Shown: positions 17,347-26,644, counted from the stretch's first letter. The stretch: DNA of 64,000 nucleotides from Thermomonas sp. XSG (GCF_014678725.1 NZ_CP061497.1:124001-188000), one strand, 5' to 3'. Translations and numbers: made by a program. The notes: generated by a model from the sequence alone, not told the origin.

Positions 17347-18332
17347 CAACCAATTCCTTCGTTTCCGTTTCCGAGCCTGCGCTGCAGGTGGAGCCATGCG
17401 GCCATCGACAGTCCAATAAACGCGGCGGTGCCGACCCAGGCCCCGACTTCCGGCGCCCGGTAAAGCCCTAGCATGATCCCGATCGCCAGCGTCGTCCATC
17501 CCGCGTAGGCGAGCGCAACCCGCGCATGCCCATGGCGGCGAGCGAGACGCTGGTAAAGATGCTGCACGTGCGGTTGCCACCACGGCTCGCCGCGGAGGAT
17601 CCGTCGCGCCAGGGTGAACCCCGCATCGACCACGCAACTGGCCAGCGGCAGCAGCAGGAGCGGCCACTCCGCAACCGGATGACTGGACAACCCGATGACC
17701 ACGATCGCCGCCAGCAGATAGCCCAGTGCCCCGCTGCCCACGTCACCGAGGAAGATCCGCGCCTTCGGCAGGTTGAATGGCAGGAAACCGCAGCAGGCGG
17801 CGGCCACCACCAGCGCCAGCAGCCGGCCGGACCCATTCAGGGTCAAGGCGCCCGCCAGCGCAGCCAGCAGCGCCTGGCTGGTCGCCAGCCCATCGATGCC
17901 GTCGATGAAATTCCACACGTTCACCAGCACCGGCACCAGCAGCAGCGCGATCAGCATTGCTGCTGCCGGCGCCCCCGACTGCTGCATGCCAGCGGCAAGG
18001 CAGGCGCCTGCCACGACGTGCGCAAGCAGACGCGGCCACGCCGCCAGCGGGCGATGGTCATCCCACCAGCCGGCGCCGGCCACCAGCACAAGGCCGGCAG
18101 CAACCCAGCCCCAACCTCCGTCATCCACCCAGGCCAGCCAAGCGCAGGCGCACAGCGCTGCCACGGCAATGCCGATCCCCCCACCACGCGGGGTGGGCTG
18201 ATCGTGGCTTCGACGTTCGCCGGGCAGGTCCAGCATGCCGCGGCGGCGCGCATGCGCGCGCGCCCAGGCGGTGGCAAAACAGGAAAGCGCGAACGCCGCC
18301 GCGGACAGCAGCGCCAGCTCAGACCACCGCAT
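17346..18332 (-). CDS. WecA/WbpL-family undecaprenyl-phosphate sugar-1-phosphate transferase
   Basis: 328 residues with about ten hydrophobic helices. MraY/WecA family motifs are present: an RSHDQPTPRGGGIGI segment near the N-terminus, a WWDDH acidic motif, VWNFIDGIDGL and FLGDVGSGALGYLL. Such enzymes load the first sugar phosphate onto undecaprenyl phosphate for O-antigen synthesis; WbpL uses a UDP-N-acetyl-6-deoxyhexosamine. Pairing with the adjacent WbpM-type dehydratase favours a WbpL-like substrate, but this is inferred. Its start overlaps the lapB 3' end by 14 bases. Confidence 0.87.
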   Translation of the reverse strand: MRWSELALLSAAAFALSCFATAWARAHARRRGMLDLPGERRSHDQPTPRGGGIGIAVAALCACAWLAWVDDGGWGWVAAGLVLVAGAGWWDDHRPLAAWPRLLAHVVAGACLAAGMQQSGAPAAAMLIALLLVPVLVNVWNFIDGIDGLATSQALLAALAGALTLNGSGRLLALVVAAACCGFLPFNLPKARIFLGDVGSGALGYLLAAIVVIGLSSHPVAEWPLLLLPLASCVVDAGFTLARRILRGEPWWQPHVQHLYQRLARRHGHARVALAYAGWTTLAIGIMLGLYRAPEVGAWVGTAAFIGLSMAAWLHLQRRLGNGNEGIG

Positions 18333-19497
18333 AGTTCAGCAGCGGCTTCACCGTGCCCCACTCCTTGCAGCTGGGACACTGCCAGTGATGGCTGCGCGCG
18401 CCGAAGCCACACCGGTTGCAGCGGTAACTAGGATTGCGCACCAGCAACTGGTCGGTGACCAGCTTGAGGTCGTGCAGGGTCGCCTCGGCATCGGCCCGGT
18501 CGGCCAGACTGAGGTCGATCAGCGCTGCCTCACCGCGCACCGATGGCCGATCCTTGAGCTGCTCGGCGAGGAAGCGACGGGCGGCGCTCACCCCCTCTTC
18601 CGTCTCAACCATCCGGGTGAGCGCCAGCACCGGCGCGATGCCGCGATAGTGCTCACTCATCTCGCTCAGGAAGGCGCGCGCGCCGGTGCGCTCGCCAGCC
18701 CTGGTGTAATTTTCCAGCAGCATCGGCAGGATCACCGGCAGGTATTCCGGGTCGTGTCGCGCGGCCCGCTCCAGCGCACGGATCGCGCCCTGCGGATTGC
18801 CGGCCTCGGCCTCGATGCGGCCCTCGGCGATCCCTGCGCGCACCGAGGTTGGATCCGCGGCGTAGGCACGCGCCAGCGCCGCGCGCGCCGCCTCGATCTC
18901 GCCGTTGGCACGGTGGCGATCGGCCAGTTCGCATTCGAACTGCCCGATCAGCTTGCCCATCGGCTCGCCCGAAACCTCCTCGAAGCGGGTGGCGTTGCCG
19001 ATCGCCTTCTCCCAGTCCCGCTCCGACTGGTAGATGCCGATCAGGTGCCGCAATGCCTGCGGCGCGCGCTGGTCCAGCTGGGCGAGATCGTTGAACACGG
19101 TCTCGGCCCGGTCCAGCAGCCCCGCACGCATGTAGTCCTCGCCGAGCGCCGACAGCGCCTGGATCTTCTGCAGGTCGCTCAGGTCCGGCCGCTGCGCCAA
19201 GGCCTGGTGCAGGCGGATCGCACGATCGACCTCGCCGCGCCGGCGAAACAGATGGCCCAGCGCGACCTGAGTCTCGAAGGTGTCCCTGTCCAGTTCGGCG
19301 ACGTGCAGGAACAACTCGATCGCCTTGTCTGGCTGCTCGTTGAGCAGGTAGTTCAGACCGCGGAAATAGGTGGTCGACAGCTTGCTGACCTGGTTGCCGC
19401 TGTGCTGCTCGCCGCCACGGCGGCCGACCACCCAGCCCAGCAGGGCGGCCAGCGGCACGAAGATGACGAACCACATCCACTGGTTGAGAAAATCCAC
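18319..19497 (-). CDS. lapB: LapB (YciM), LPS assembly/LpxC-turnover adaptor
   Basis: 392 residues. An N-terminal transmembrane anchor (WFVIFVPLAALLGWVV) is followed by about eight TPR units and a C-terminal rubredoxin-like metal site (YRCNRCGF, then WQCPSCKEW). LapB recruits FtsH to degrade LpxC and coordinates LPS synthesis with assembly. I chose a GTG at 19497, preceded by AGGGAG and two bases after the lapA stop; an internal ATG at 19476 would cut into the membrane helix. The gene runs directly into polysaccharide genes. Confidence 0.92.
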   Translation of the reverse strand: MDFLNQWMWFVIFVPLAALLGWVVGRRGGEQHSGNQVSKLSTTYFRGLNYLLNEQPDKAIELFLHVAELDRDTFETQVALGHLFRRRGEVDRAIRLHQALAQRPDLSDLQKIQALSALGEDYMRAGLLDRAETVFNDLAQLDQRAPQALRHLIGIYQSERDWEKAIGNATRFEEVSGEPMGKLIGQFECELADRHRANGEIEAARAALARAYAADPTSVRAGIAEGRIEAEAGNPQGAIRALERAARHDPEYLPVILPMLLENYTRAGERTGARAFLSEMSEHYRGIAPVLALTRMVETEEGVSAARRFLAEQLKDRPSVRGEAALIDLSLADRADAEATLHDLKLVTDQLLVRNPSYRCNRCGFGARSHHWQCPSCKEWGTVKPLLNYAVV

Positions 19498-19499
19498 GA

Positions 19500-19763
19500 T
19501 CAGCTCCCTGGTTCCGTTGCCGGTCCGCCCGCGCTCTCCGCACGGCGCAGCCGTTGCCGCAGCGGCGCCACCACGCCAACCGTCACCAGCAACCCGCCCG
19601 CCAGTACGCCCAGCAGGAGCGCGACGAGGACACCCAGCCCGAGGCTGGTGTGCAACGTGGCGAAGCCGAGGTCCAGCGCGATCGGCTGGGGGTTGAGCGC
19701 GCCGACGACTCCGCCGGCCAACAGGCAGGCGACGGCGGCAACAAATCGAATGAATGACGCCAC
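19500..19763 (-). CDS. lapA: LapA, small inner-membrane LPS assembly protein
   Basis: 87 residues with two transmembrane helices (about 5-23 and 42-65) around an NPQPIALDLGFA segment, which is the LapA/DUF1049 layout. The start is a GTG at 19763 because no in-frame ATG gives the first helix. LapA acts with LapB in LPS homeostasis. The gene is two bases from lapB and 73 bases after ihfB. Confidence 0.88.
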   Translation of the reverse strand: MASFIRFVAAVACLLAGGVVGALNPQPIALDLGFATLHTSLGLGVLVALLLGVLAGGLLVTVGVVAPLRQRLRRAESAGGPATEPGS

Positions 19764-19836
19764 GATCTGGAATCCGGTTGCGGCAACCCCGCAAGCTTAA
19801 CGGACTGGACCGCTGATCCGCGTCCCCGGTGCCGCG

Positions 19837-20139
19837 TCAGTCCTGAACAGGCAGCGGCAATACGCCGGTGACCCGCTCGCGCAGTTCCTTGCCCGGCTTG
19901 AAGTGCGGCACATGCTTGCCCGGCAGGGCGACGGCATCGCCGGTCTTCGGATTGCGGCCGGTGCGTGGCGGCCGGTAATGCAGCGAAAAACTGCCGAACC
20001 CGCGGATCTCGATCCGCTCGCCGGCGGCCAGCGCCGCTCCCATCATCTGCAGCAGCGTCTTCACCGCCATGTCGACGTCGTCGGCTTTGAGATGCGGCTG
20101 GCGGCGAGCGAGCAGTTCGATGAGTTCGGACTTGGTCAT
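19837..20139 (-). CDS. ihfB: IhfB, integration host factor beta subunit
   Basis: 100 residues, a typical HU/IHF DNA-bending protein with [17 protein letters not shown] at the N-terminus, the signature [21 protein letters not shown] and the beta-arm proline. It pairs with IhfA in nucleoid architecture and promoter control. The gene follows rpsA, as in E. coli, with the rpsA terminator in between. Length and motif make this secure. Confidence 0.96.
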   Translation of the reverse strand: MTKSELIELLARRQPHLKADDVDMAVKTLLQMMGAALAAGERIEIRGFGSFSLHYRPPRTGRNPKTGDAVALPGKHVPHFKPGKELRERVTGVLPLPVQD

Positions 20140-20167
20140 TGCGATGTTGGTTCGGGCGCCGAGAAAA

Positions 20168-20195
20168 CGGCGGCCCGGCCGAAGCCGGGCCGCCG
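20168..20195 (-). terminator. Intrinsic terminator of rpsA
   Basis: A perfect 12-bp GC stem (20168-20179 with 20184-20195); on the minus strand the loop is TTCG and the 3' side runs into TTTTC. It lies 22 bases past the rpsA stop and 29 bases before the ihfB ATG, so partial read-through would couple ihfB to rpsA. Confidence 0.85.
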
Positions 20196-20216
20196 CATGT
20201 CAAACGGCCGGATGGA

Positions 20217-21917
20217 TCAGTCGGCCTTGCTGTTCAGCTGCTCGCGCAGCAGCGCGCCCAGCTTGGTGGTGCCGCTGGCGGCGTCGGCGTGGGCCTTGTT
20301 GTACTCGGCCAGTGCTTCGGCGGTCTCGGCGGCGTCCTTGTCCTTGATCGATAGCTGCAGGCTGCGGCCCTTGCGGTCCATGCCCACGAACTTGGCCTCG
20401 ACTTCCTGGCCGACCTTCAGCACCTGGCTGGCGTCTTCGGTGCGCTCGTGGCTGATGTCGCGCACGGACACGTAGCCTTCCACGCCCTCGCCCAGATCGA
20501 TGACCGCACCCTTGGCGTCCACTTCCTTGACAGTGCCCTTGACCTTGGTGCCCTTCGGGTTGGCAGCCATGAACTGGCCAAGCGGATCCTGTTCCATCTG
20601 CTTGACGCCCAGCGAAATGCGCTCGCGCTCCGGGTCCACCGCCAGCACCACCGCCTCGAGCGTGTCGCCCTTCTTGTAGTTGCGGGCGATTTCCTCGCCG
20701 GTGGAGTTCCAGCTGATGTCGGACAGGTGGATCAGGCCGTCGATGCCGCCGTCCAGGCCGATGAAGATGCCGAAGTCGGTGATCGACTTGATCTGGCCGG
20801 ACACCTTGTCGCCCTTCTTGTGGATGGCGGCGAAGGTTTCCCACGGGTTGCTGGTGACCTGCTTGATGCCCAGCGAGATGCGGCGACGCTCTTCGTCCAC
20901 GTCCAGCACCATGACCTCGAGCTCGTCACCGACCTGCACCACCTTGGCCGGGTTGACGTTCTTGTTGGTCCAGTCCATCTCGGACACGTGCACCAGGCCT
21001 TCCACGCCCGGCTCGATCTCGACGAACGCGCCGTAATCGGTGACGTTGGAGACCTTGCCGAACACGCGGCAGTTGGACGGGTAGCGGCGGGCGATGTTGT
21101 CCCACGGATCCTCGCCCAGCTGCTTCAGGCCCAGCGACACGCGGTTGCGCTCGCGGTCGTACTTGAGCACGCGGACGTCCAGCTCCTGGCCCACTTCGAC
21201 CACTTCGGACGGATGGCGCACGCGCTTCCACGCCATGTCGGTGATGTGCAGCAGGCCATCGATGCCGCCGAGGTCGACGAACGCGCCGTAGTCGGTCAGG
21301 TTCTTGACCACGCCCTTCAGCACGGCGCCCTCGACCAGCTTCTCCATCAGCTGCTCGCGCTCTTCCGAATGCTCGGTCTCGACCACCGCGCGGCGGGAGA
21401 CGACCACGTTGTTGCGCTTGCGGTCCAGCTTGATGAGCTTGAACTCCAGCTCCTTGCCTTCCAGGTACACCGGGTCGCGGACCGGGCGCACGTCGACCAG
21501 CGAGCCCGGCAGGAACGCGCGGACGTCCTTGATGTCGACGGTGAAGCCGCCCTTCACCTTGCCGCTGATGCGACCGACGATGGTGGCGTTGGCTTCCAGC
21601 GCCTCTTCCAGCTCGTCCCACACCATGGCGCGCTTGGCCTTCTCGCGCGACAGCACGGTTTCGCCAAAGCCGTTCTCGAGGGAGTCGAGGGCGACCTTGA
21701 CCTCGTCGCCAATGCCGACGTCGATTTCACCGGCGTCGTTGCGGAACTGTTCGATCGGAACGATGCCTTCGGACTTCAGGCCGGCGTTGATGACCACGAC
21801 GTCGTTGCGGACATCGACCACGATGCCCTTGACGATGGCGCCGGGCTTGATCTTGGCCCAATTGGCCTGGCTGGCTTCGAACAGTTCGGCGAAGGATTCG
21901 GTAGCTACGGAGTTCAT
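20217..21917 (-). CDS. rpsA: Ribosomal protein bS1
   Basis: 566 residues with six S1 OB-fold repeats, seen as recurring units such as [51 protein letters not shown] and [17 protein letters not shown]. It binds mRNA leaders and assists initiation on the 30S subunit. The ATG at 21917 gives the canonical [15 protein letters not shown]-terminus; longer in-frame extensions overlap cmk and are not used. cmk lies upstream, the classical cmk-rpsA-ihfB order. Confidence 0.97.
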   Translation of the reverse strand: MNSVATESFAELFEASQANWAKIKPGAIVKGIVVDVRNDVVVINAGLKSEGIVPIEQFRNDAGEIDVGIGDEVKVALDSLENGFGETVLSREKAKRAMVWDELEEALEANATIVGRISGKVKGGFTVDIKDVRAFLPGSLVDVRPVRDPVYLEGKELEFKLIKLDRKRNNVVVSRRAVVETEHSEEREQLMEKLVEGAVLKGVVKNLTDYGAFVDLGGIDGLLHITDMAWKRVRHPSEVVEVGQELDVRVLKYDRERNRVSLGLKQLGEDPWDNIARRYPSNCRVFGKVSNVTDYGAFVEIEPGVEGLVHVSEMDWTNKNVNPAKVVQVGDELEVMVLDVDEERRRISLGIKQVTSNPWETFAAIHKKGDKVSGQIKSITDFGIFIGLDGGIDGLIHLSDISWNSTGEEIARNYKKGDTLEAVVLAVDPERERISLGVKQMEQDPLGQFMAANPKGTKVKGTVKEVDAKGAVIDLGEGVEGYVSVRDISHERTEDASQVLKVGQEVEAKFVGMDRKGRSLQLSIKDKDAAETAEALAEYNKAHADAASGTTKLGALLREQLNSKAD

Positions 21918-22080
21918 GAAAAATCTCGGGTGGATACACAGGCGGCCCACAGCAACGGGGCGGCCCACCTTGGGTTGGTTGGCGTTCGCGCAGGAGGCGC
22001 TTGGCCATGTGTGGACGGAGGAAAACCGCAAGCACGGATGTGCTCGCGGAACTGTGTCTGCAGCGCTGGAACCGGAGCCG
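21918..22080 (-). promoter_or_regulatory. cmk-rpsA intergenic region, probable rpsA leader
   Basis: A 163-base gap before rpsA. It contains GGCGGCCCA twice with an 18-base offset (21941-21949 and 21959-21967). In E. coli the rpsA leader folds into hairpins that S1 itself binds; a similar autogenous element here is plausible but no structure was computed. No convincing promoter hexamers were seen. Confidence 0.35.
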
Positions 22081-22761
22081 TCAGGCCGTGTGGCGGGTGA
22101 CGACGTCCAATACCCGGGCGACAACTGCATCGATGGCCAGGCCGGTGGTGTCGATGAGGACGGCATCGGTTGCCGGACGCAGCGGCGCCACCGCGCGATT
22201 GGCATCGCGGGCATCGCGGGCGAGGATCTCGCGCAGCAGACCGTCGATTGTGACCGAAACCCCTTTGTCTTTCAACTGCTTATAGCGCCTTTCCGCGCGC
22301 TCCTCGGCGCTGGCGGTCAAAAACACCTTGTGACCGGCGTCGGGAAAGATCACCGTCCCCATGTCGCGACCGTCAGCCACCAGCCCCGGCGGCTGGCGGA
22401 AGGCCCGCTGGCGCTCCTTCAGGGCCGAGCGGACCTCGGGGATGGCGGCGATGGCGGAGGCCGCCGCGCCGGCGGTTTCGGTGCGCAGCTCCAGGGTGGC
22501 ATCGACGCCGTTGACGATGACCCGCGGCTCGCCGTCGCCGTCATCGCGGAAACCGACCTCGGTATCGAAGGTGCAGCGCACCAGCGCCGAGGCGTCGGAC
22601 AGGTCCAGGTCGGACCAGCCCGCGGCAATGCCGACCGCGCGGTACAACGCGCCGGAATCGAGGTAGTGCCAGCCCAGCCGGGCGGCGACGAGGCGGCTGA
22701 TGGTGCCCTTGCCGGAGCCGGAAGGGCCGTCGATGGTGAGAACCGGAACGGAGGAGTTCAT
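22081..22761 (-). CDS. cmk: Cytidylate kinase
   Basis: 226 residues. It phosphorylates CMP/dCMP. The P-loop GPSGSGKGT is near the N-terminus, followed by [26 protein letters not shown] and [14 protein letters not shown], all family hallmarks. The start at 22761 ([12 protein letters not shown]) is preferred; an ATG at 22770 would add three residues, and neither has a strong ribosome-binding site. It precedes rpsA. Confidence 0.95.
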   Translation of the reverse strand: MNSSVPVLTIDGPSGSGKGTISRLVAARLGWHYLDSGALYRAVGIAAGWSDLDLSDASALVRCTFDTEVGFRDDGDGEPRVIVNGVDATLELRTETAGAAASAIAAIPEVRSALKERQRAFRQPPGLVADGRDMGTVIFPDAGHKVFLTASAEERAERRYKQLKDKGVSVTIDGLLREILARDARDANRAVAPLRPATDAVLIDTTGLAIDAVVARVLDVVTRHTA

Positions 22762-22824
22762 GGCCGGCATTATGGAACCAACCCGCCGGCGGCGCAGGCC
22801 GCGCGAAGGAAACATCCCAACCTG

Positions 22825-22854
22825 TTGAAAAGGCAGCCGAATACCCGTTAGAAT
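22825..22854 (+). promoter_or_regulatory. Promoter of rpmJ
   Basis: TTGAAA (22825-22830), an 18-base spacer and TAGAAT (22849-22854), with a predicted start near 22861, about 39 bases before the rpmJ ATG. It lies in the gap divergent from cmk and is a good sigma-70-type match. Confidence 0.65.
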
Positions 22855-22899
22855 GCGCGGCTTCGCGTTTTATCCCATTCCATTTGCCGAGGTTTCATC

Positions 22900-23025
22900 A
22901 TGAAGGTCCTGTCCTCCCTGAAGTCGGCGAAGGCCCGTCACCGCGACTGCAAGGTGGTTCGCCGTCGTGGCAAGGTCTTCGTGATCTGCAAGTCCAACCC
23001 GCGTTTCAAGGCGCGCCAGCGCTGA
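22900..23025 (+). CDS. rpmJ: Ribosomal protein bL36, zinc-free (C-minus) type
   Basis: 41 residues: N-terminus [17 protein letters not shown] and C-terminus [13 protein letters not shown]. It resembles E. coli YkgO rather than the zinc-binding RpmJ, because the CxxC pair and the His ligand of the zinc form are missing (only two cysteines, 17 and 30). It is monocistronic, between its own promoter and terminator and away from the alpha operon. Confidence 0.93.
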   Translation: MKVLSSLKSAKARHRDCKVVRRRGKVFVICKSNPRFKARQR

Positions 23026-23070
23026 GACCGGCGTGAAGGTGCCGCGCCCTGCGCGCGGCCCGACCCCGTG

Positions 23071-23092
23071 AAGGCCGCCGCAAGGCGGCCTT
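23071..23092 (+). terminator. Intrinsic terminator of rpmJ
   Basis: Stem AAGGCCGCC/GGCGGCCTT with a GCAA loop, followed by TT; located 45 bases after the rpmJ stop. Confidence 0.8.
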
Positions 23093-23140
23093 TTGCGTAT
23101 CGGCATAGAATCCGGCCTCCAACCCATCGGGAGCTCCGCC

Positions 23141-23470
23141 ATGCGCCGCACGTCCCGCACCCTCGTCCTCGCCCTGCTTGCCACCGCCTCCGGAATCGCC
23201 TGCGCCGGCGACACGCTGCTGATCCAGCGCGTCCAGGAGGAGCCGGGCAGCCTGCCCGCGCGCGGCCTGCGCATGGCCCAGGTGGAAGCCCGTTACGGTG
23301 CACCGGCCGAGCGTCTGGACCGTCGCGGTGGCCAGAAGCGGGCGTGGCCGGTCATCGACCGCTGGGTCTATCCCGCCTTCACCGTCTATTTCGAGAAAGG
23401 CCGGGTGATCGACGCCGTGGCCAACAAATCCGGCGCGGACGAGATCGGCCCCAAGCCGGCCACCCGCTGA
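23141..23470 (+). CDS. Small secreted protein, BamE/SmpA-like pattern, function unknown
   Basis: 109 residues with a clear signal peptide (MRRTSRTLVLALLATASGIACAG). The mature part has the pattern RMAQVEARYGAP-n-RWVYPAFTVYFEKGRVIDAVA, reminiscent of the short alpha-beta fold of BamE/SmpA or similar periplasmic proteins. It is not a lipoprotein in any obvious way, since the Cys before AGD lacks a good lipobox. GGGAG lies before the ATG. It is the first gene of a plus-strand run with the agmatine genes; no function can be assigned. Confidence 0.7.
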   Translation: MRRTSRTLVLALLATASGIACAGDTLLIQRVQEEPGSLPARGLRMAQVEARYGAPAERLDRRGGQKRAWPVIDRWVYPAFTVYFEKGRVIDAVANKSGADEIGPKPATR

Positions 23471-23518
23471 CGCCCCCTCCCTGCCTGCGCCGCGGCGCCG
23501 GACTTTCCTGCAGAACCG

Positions 23519-24550
23519 ATGACCGAATCTTCCGTGCGCTTCCCCGCCGAGTGGGAACCCCAGTCGGCGATCCTGATCGCGTGGCCGCATGCCGGCACCG
23601 ACTGGGCCGACCGGCTTGGCGATGTCGAGGACACCTACATCGCGCTGGTGCAGGCGATCACCCGCTTCCAGCCGGTACTGATCTGCGTGGCCGACGACGA
23701 TGTCGAAACCTATGCCGACATCCGCCTGCGCTCCAACCGGGTGGACATGGCGCAGGTGCGGTTCGTGACCGTCGCCTACGACGACACCTGGCTGCGCGAT
23801 TCCGGTCCGATCTCGCTGCGTGACGGCGACCGCCTGCGCCTGCTCGATTTCCGCTTCACCGCCTGGGGTGGCAAGTTCGAAGCCGGTCGCGACGACCTGC
23901 TGGTGGAAACGCTGGCCGCGCAGGGCGTGTTCGGCGATGCCGCGCGCCAACGCATCGATTTCGCGCTAGAGGGCGGCGGCATCGAGACCGACGGCAACGG
24001 CACACTGCTCACCACCTGGCGCTGCCTGCACGAGCGCCATCCCGACGCCAGCCGCGAGGAGCTGACCGCGCAACTGTCGGCGTGGCTGCACCAGGACCGC
24101 GTGCTGTGGCTGGACCACGGTGCGCTGGAGGGCGATGACACCGACGCCCATATCGACACCCTGGCCCGCTTCGCGCCAGGCGATGCGATCGTCTTCCAGG
24201 CCTGCGACGACGAGGCGGACTCGCATTACGCCGACCTCAAGGCGATGGCCGACGAGATCGCCGCGCTGCGCACCCGCGACGGCAAGCCGTATCGCCTGTT
24301 CCCGCTGCCGTGGGCCCGTCCCGTCCTCGACGAAGGCCGCCGGCTGGCGGCTAGCTATGCCAACTTCCTGATCGTCAACGGCGCGGTTTTGATGCCGGCT
24401 TACGGCGATGCGGCCGACAATGCCGCGGCCGCCGTGCTGGCGCAGGCGTTCCCCGGACGCGAAATCGTGCAGGTGCCCTGCCGCCCGCTGATCTGGCAGA
24501 ACGGCAGCCTGCACTGCATCACCATGCAATTGCCGGAGGGTCTGCTCTGA
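23519..24550 (+). CDS. aguA: Agmatine deiminase
   Basis: 343 residues, peptidyl-arginine-deiminase fold. It hydrolyses agmatine to N-carbamoylputrescine. Catalytic residues are visible: Asp94 in DDTWLRDSGP, Glu151 in EGGGIETDG, His211 in DTDAHIDTLARF and Cys333 in NGSLHCIT. The stop overlaps the aguB ATG (TGATG), so the pair is coupled and forms the agmatine branch of putrescine synthesis. Confidence 0.95.
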   Translation: MTESSVRFPAEWEPQSAILIAWPHAGTDWADRLGDVEDTYIALVQAITRFQPVLICVADDDVETYADIRLRSNRVDMAQVRFVTVAYDDTWLRDSGPISLRDGDRLRLLDFRFTAWGGKFEAGRDDLLVETLAAQGVFGDAARQRIDFALEGGGIETDGNGTLLTTWRCLHERHPDASREELTAQLSAWLHQDRVLWLDHGALEGDDTDAHIDTLARFAPGDAIVFQACDDEADSHYADLKAMADEIAALRTRDGKPYRLFPLPWARPVLDEGRRLAASYANFLIVNGAVLMPAYGDAADNAAAAVLAQAFPGREIVQVPCRPLIWQNGSLHCITMQLPEGLL

Positions 24551-25437
24551 TGTCCAGGTACAGCAAGCTTCCTGTCGCCCTCGTGCAGGAGCGCAACCAC
24601 GGCGACGCCGAGGCCAACCTCGCGGTGATCGAAACCCGCGTGACCGAGGCTGCAAAATCGGGGGCGAAACTCGTCCTGCTGCAGGAACTGCACAACGGCG
24701 CGTACTTCTGCCAGCACGAATCCGTCTGCGAATTCGACCTGGCCGAGCCCATTCCCGGTCCTTCGACCGCGCGTCTGGCGGCGCTGGCGAAGCAGCACGG
24801 CGTGGTGCTGGTCAGCTCGCTGTTCGAGAAGCGCGCTGCCGGGCTGTACCACAACACCGCGGTGGTGTTCGATGCCGACGGCTCGATCGCCGGCAAGTAC
24901 CGCAAGATGCACATCCCGGACGATCCGGGGTTCTACGAGAAGTTCTACTTCACGCCGGGCGATCTGGGTTTCACGCCCATCGACACGTCGGTGGGCCGCT
25001 TGGGCGTGCTGGTGTGCTGGGACCAGTGGTATCCGGAGGGCGCGCGACTGATGGCGCTGGCCGGCGCCGAGCTGCTGCTGTATCCGACCGCGATCGGCTG
25101 GGACCCGGACGATGCGCAGGACGAGAAGACCCGCCAGCGCGATGCCTGGGTGCTCAGCCACCGCGGCCATGCCGTGGCCAACGGCCTGCCGGTGCTGTCG
25201 TGCAACCGCGTGGGCCATGAGACGTCGCCGCTGGGCGCTTCCGGCATCGACTTCTGGGGCAACAGCCACGTGCTGGGGCCGCAGGGCGAGTTCATCGCCG
25301 AAGCCGGCACCGAGCCGACCCTGTTGCTGGCCGAGGTGGACATGCAGCGCAGCGAACACGTGCGCCGGATCTGGCCGTTCCTGCGCGACCGCCGCATCGA
25401 CGCCTACGGCGACCTGACGAAGCGCTACCGTGACTGA
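24550..25437 (+). CDS. aguB: N-carbamoylputrescine amidase
   Basis: 295 residues of the nitrilase superfamily. It cleaves N-carbamoylputrescine to putrescine, CO2 and ammonia. The Glu-Lys-Cys triad is visible: Glu46 in LLQELHNG, Lys119 in KYRKMHIPDD and Cys156 in LVCWDQWYPE. Directly after aguA with overlapping stop/start. The next gene (TraB family) overlaps its end by 8 bases, suggesting one operon. Confidence 0.96.
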   Translation: MSRYSKLPVALVQERNHGDAEANLAVIETRVTEAAKSGAKLVLLQELHNGAYFCQHESVCEFDLAEPIPGPSTARLAALAKQHGVVLVSSLFEKRAAGLYHNTAVVFDADGSIAGKYRKMHIPDDPGFYEKFYFTPGDLGFTPIDTSVGRLGVLVCWDQWYPEGARLMALAGAELLLYPTAIGWDPDDAQDEKTRQRDAWVLSHRGHAVANGLPVLSCNRVGHETSPLGASGIDFWGNSHVLGPQGEFIAEAGTEPTLLLAEVDMQRSEHVRRIWPFLRDRRIDAYGDLTKRYRD

Positions 25438-26644
25438 GGCCGCCACGCAGGACAGCGCCAGCTACGCTGGCCAGCCCGTCGTCGAGCTCGAGCGCGACGG
25501 CGTCCGCTACACCCTCCTCGGCACTGCCCACGTGTCCAAGGCCAGCATCGACGCGGTCAACGCTGCCATCGACAGCGGCCGCTTCGACGCGGTGGCAGTG
25601 GAGCTGGACGAGCAGCGCCACAAGGCGCTGACCCAGCCCGACGCGTTGGCGCAGCTGGACCTGGTCAAGGTCATCCGCGAGAAGAAGGTGGCGCCATTCG
25701 CCGCCAACCTGGCGCTGGCGGCCTACCAGCGTCGGCTGGCCGAACAGCTGGGCATCGAGCCGGGTGCGGAACTGAAGGCCGCGGCCACCGAGGCGGTGGC
25801 ACGCGGGCTGTCGCTGCAGCTCATCGACCGTGACGTGGGCATCACTTTCCGCCGCATCCTGCAGGGCCTGAGCTGGTGGGACCGCGCCAAGCTGATCGGC
25901 AGCGTCGTCGCCGGCCTGTTCGACCGCGAGGACGTCTCCGAAGCCGACATCGAGCGGCTGAAGGAAGGCGACATGCTGGAGTCCAGCTTCGGTGAGTTCG
26001 CCCGCGAAACGCCGACGCTGTACGCCAGCCTGATCGACGAGCGCGACCGCTACATGGCGGCGAAGCTGCGCGAGCGCGGCGACGGTGCGAAGCACGTCCT
26101 CGCCGTGGTCGGAGCCGGCCACCTCAAGGGCATGGCGAAATACCTCGCCGAAGAGCAGCGTGCGCCGCAGGCGCTGACCGAGGAACTGGTGCAGGTCCGG
26201 CAGAAGCGCAACATCCCTTGGATCACCCTCACCCTGATGGTACTGATCTGTGGCGGCATCGCCTGGGGGTATTTCCACGGCGGCCGCGACCTGGGCCGCG
26301 ACCTGCTATTGCAGTGGGTAGCCTGGACCGGCGGGCTGGCGGCGCTGGGTGCGCTGCTGGCGCGCGGGCACGTGCTGAGCATCCTGGCCGCCGCCATCGC
26401 CGCACCGCTGAAGCCGTTCCGCCCCGGCCTGCCTCCGGGGATGTTCAGCGCACTGGCGGAAGTGCATCTGCGCAAGCCGGCCTACCCCGACTTCCTTGCC
26501 CTGCGCGACGACGCGCAGACGCTGGCGGGCTGGTACCGCAACCGGGTGTGCCGGGTGGTGCTGGTGTTCCTGCTGAGCAACATCGGGAGCGCGGTGGGCG
26601 TGTGGATTTCCGGCGCCAGCATCCTCGGCCGGCTGATCCACTGA
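25430..26644 (+). CDS. TraB/PrgY-family membrane protein
   Basis: 404 residues. The N-terminal TraB domain contains TLLGTAHVSKASIDAV and the conserved acidic/His motifs AVELDEQRH and VVGAGHLKGM. The C-terminal third has about three transmembrane helices (from WITLTLMVLICGGIAWGYF onward). TraB/PrgY proteins shut down pheromones in enterococci, and relatives resemble metal-dependent (Tiki-like) proteases; the bacterial role here is unknown. The GTG start at 25430 overlaps the aguB end. It converges on the Pat-like gene with only six bases between stops. Confidence 0.85.
   Translation: MTEAATQDSASYAGQPVVELERDGVRYTLLGTAHVSKASIDAVNAAIDSGRFDAVAVELDEQRHKALTQPDALAQLDLVKVIREKKVAPFAANLALAAYQRRLAEQLGIEPGAELKAAATEAVARGLSLQLIDRDVGITFRRILQGLSWWDRAKLIGSVVAGLFDREDVSEADIERLKEGDMLESSFGEFARETPTLYASLIDERDRYMAAKLRERGDGAKHVLAVVGAGHLKGMAKYLAEEQRAPQALTEELVQVRQKRNIPWITLTLMVLICGGIAWGYFHGGRDLGRDLLLQWVAWTGGLAALGALLARGHVLSILAAAIAAPLKPFRPGLPPGMFSALAEVHLRKPAYPDFLALRDDAQTLAGWYRNRVCRVVLVFLLSNIGSAVGVWISGASILGRLIH

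Noticed and set aside
20217-22214. Extended 665-residue version of ribosomal protein S1
   Set aside because: The extra N-terminal part is the out-of-frame cmk region; the standard [12 protein letters not shown] start at 21917 fits the family.
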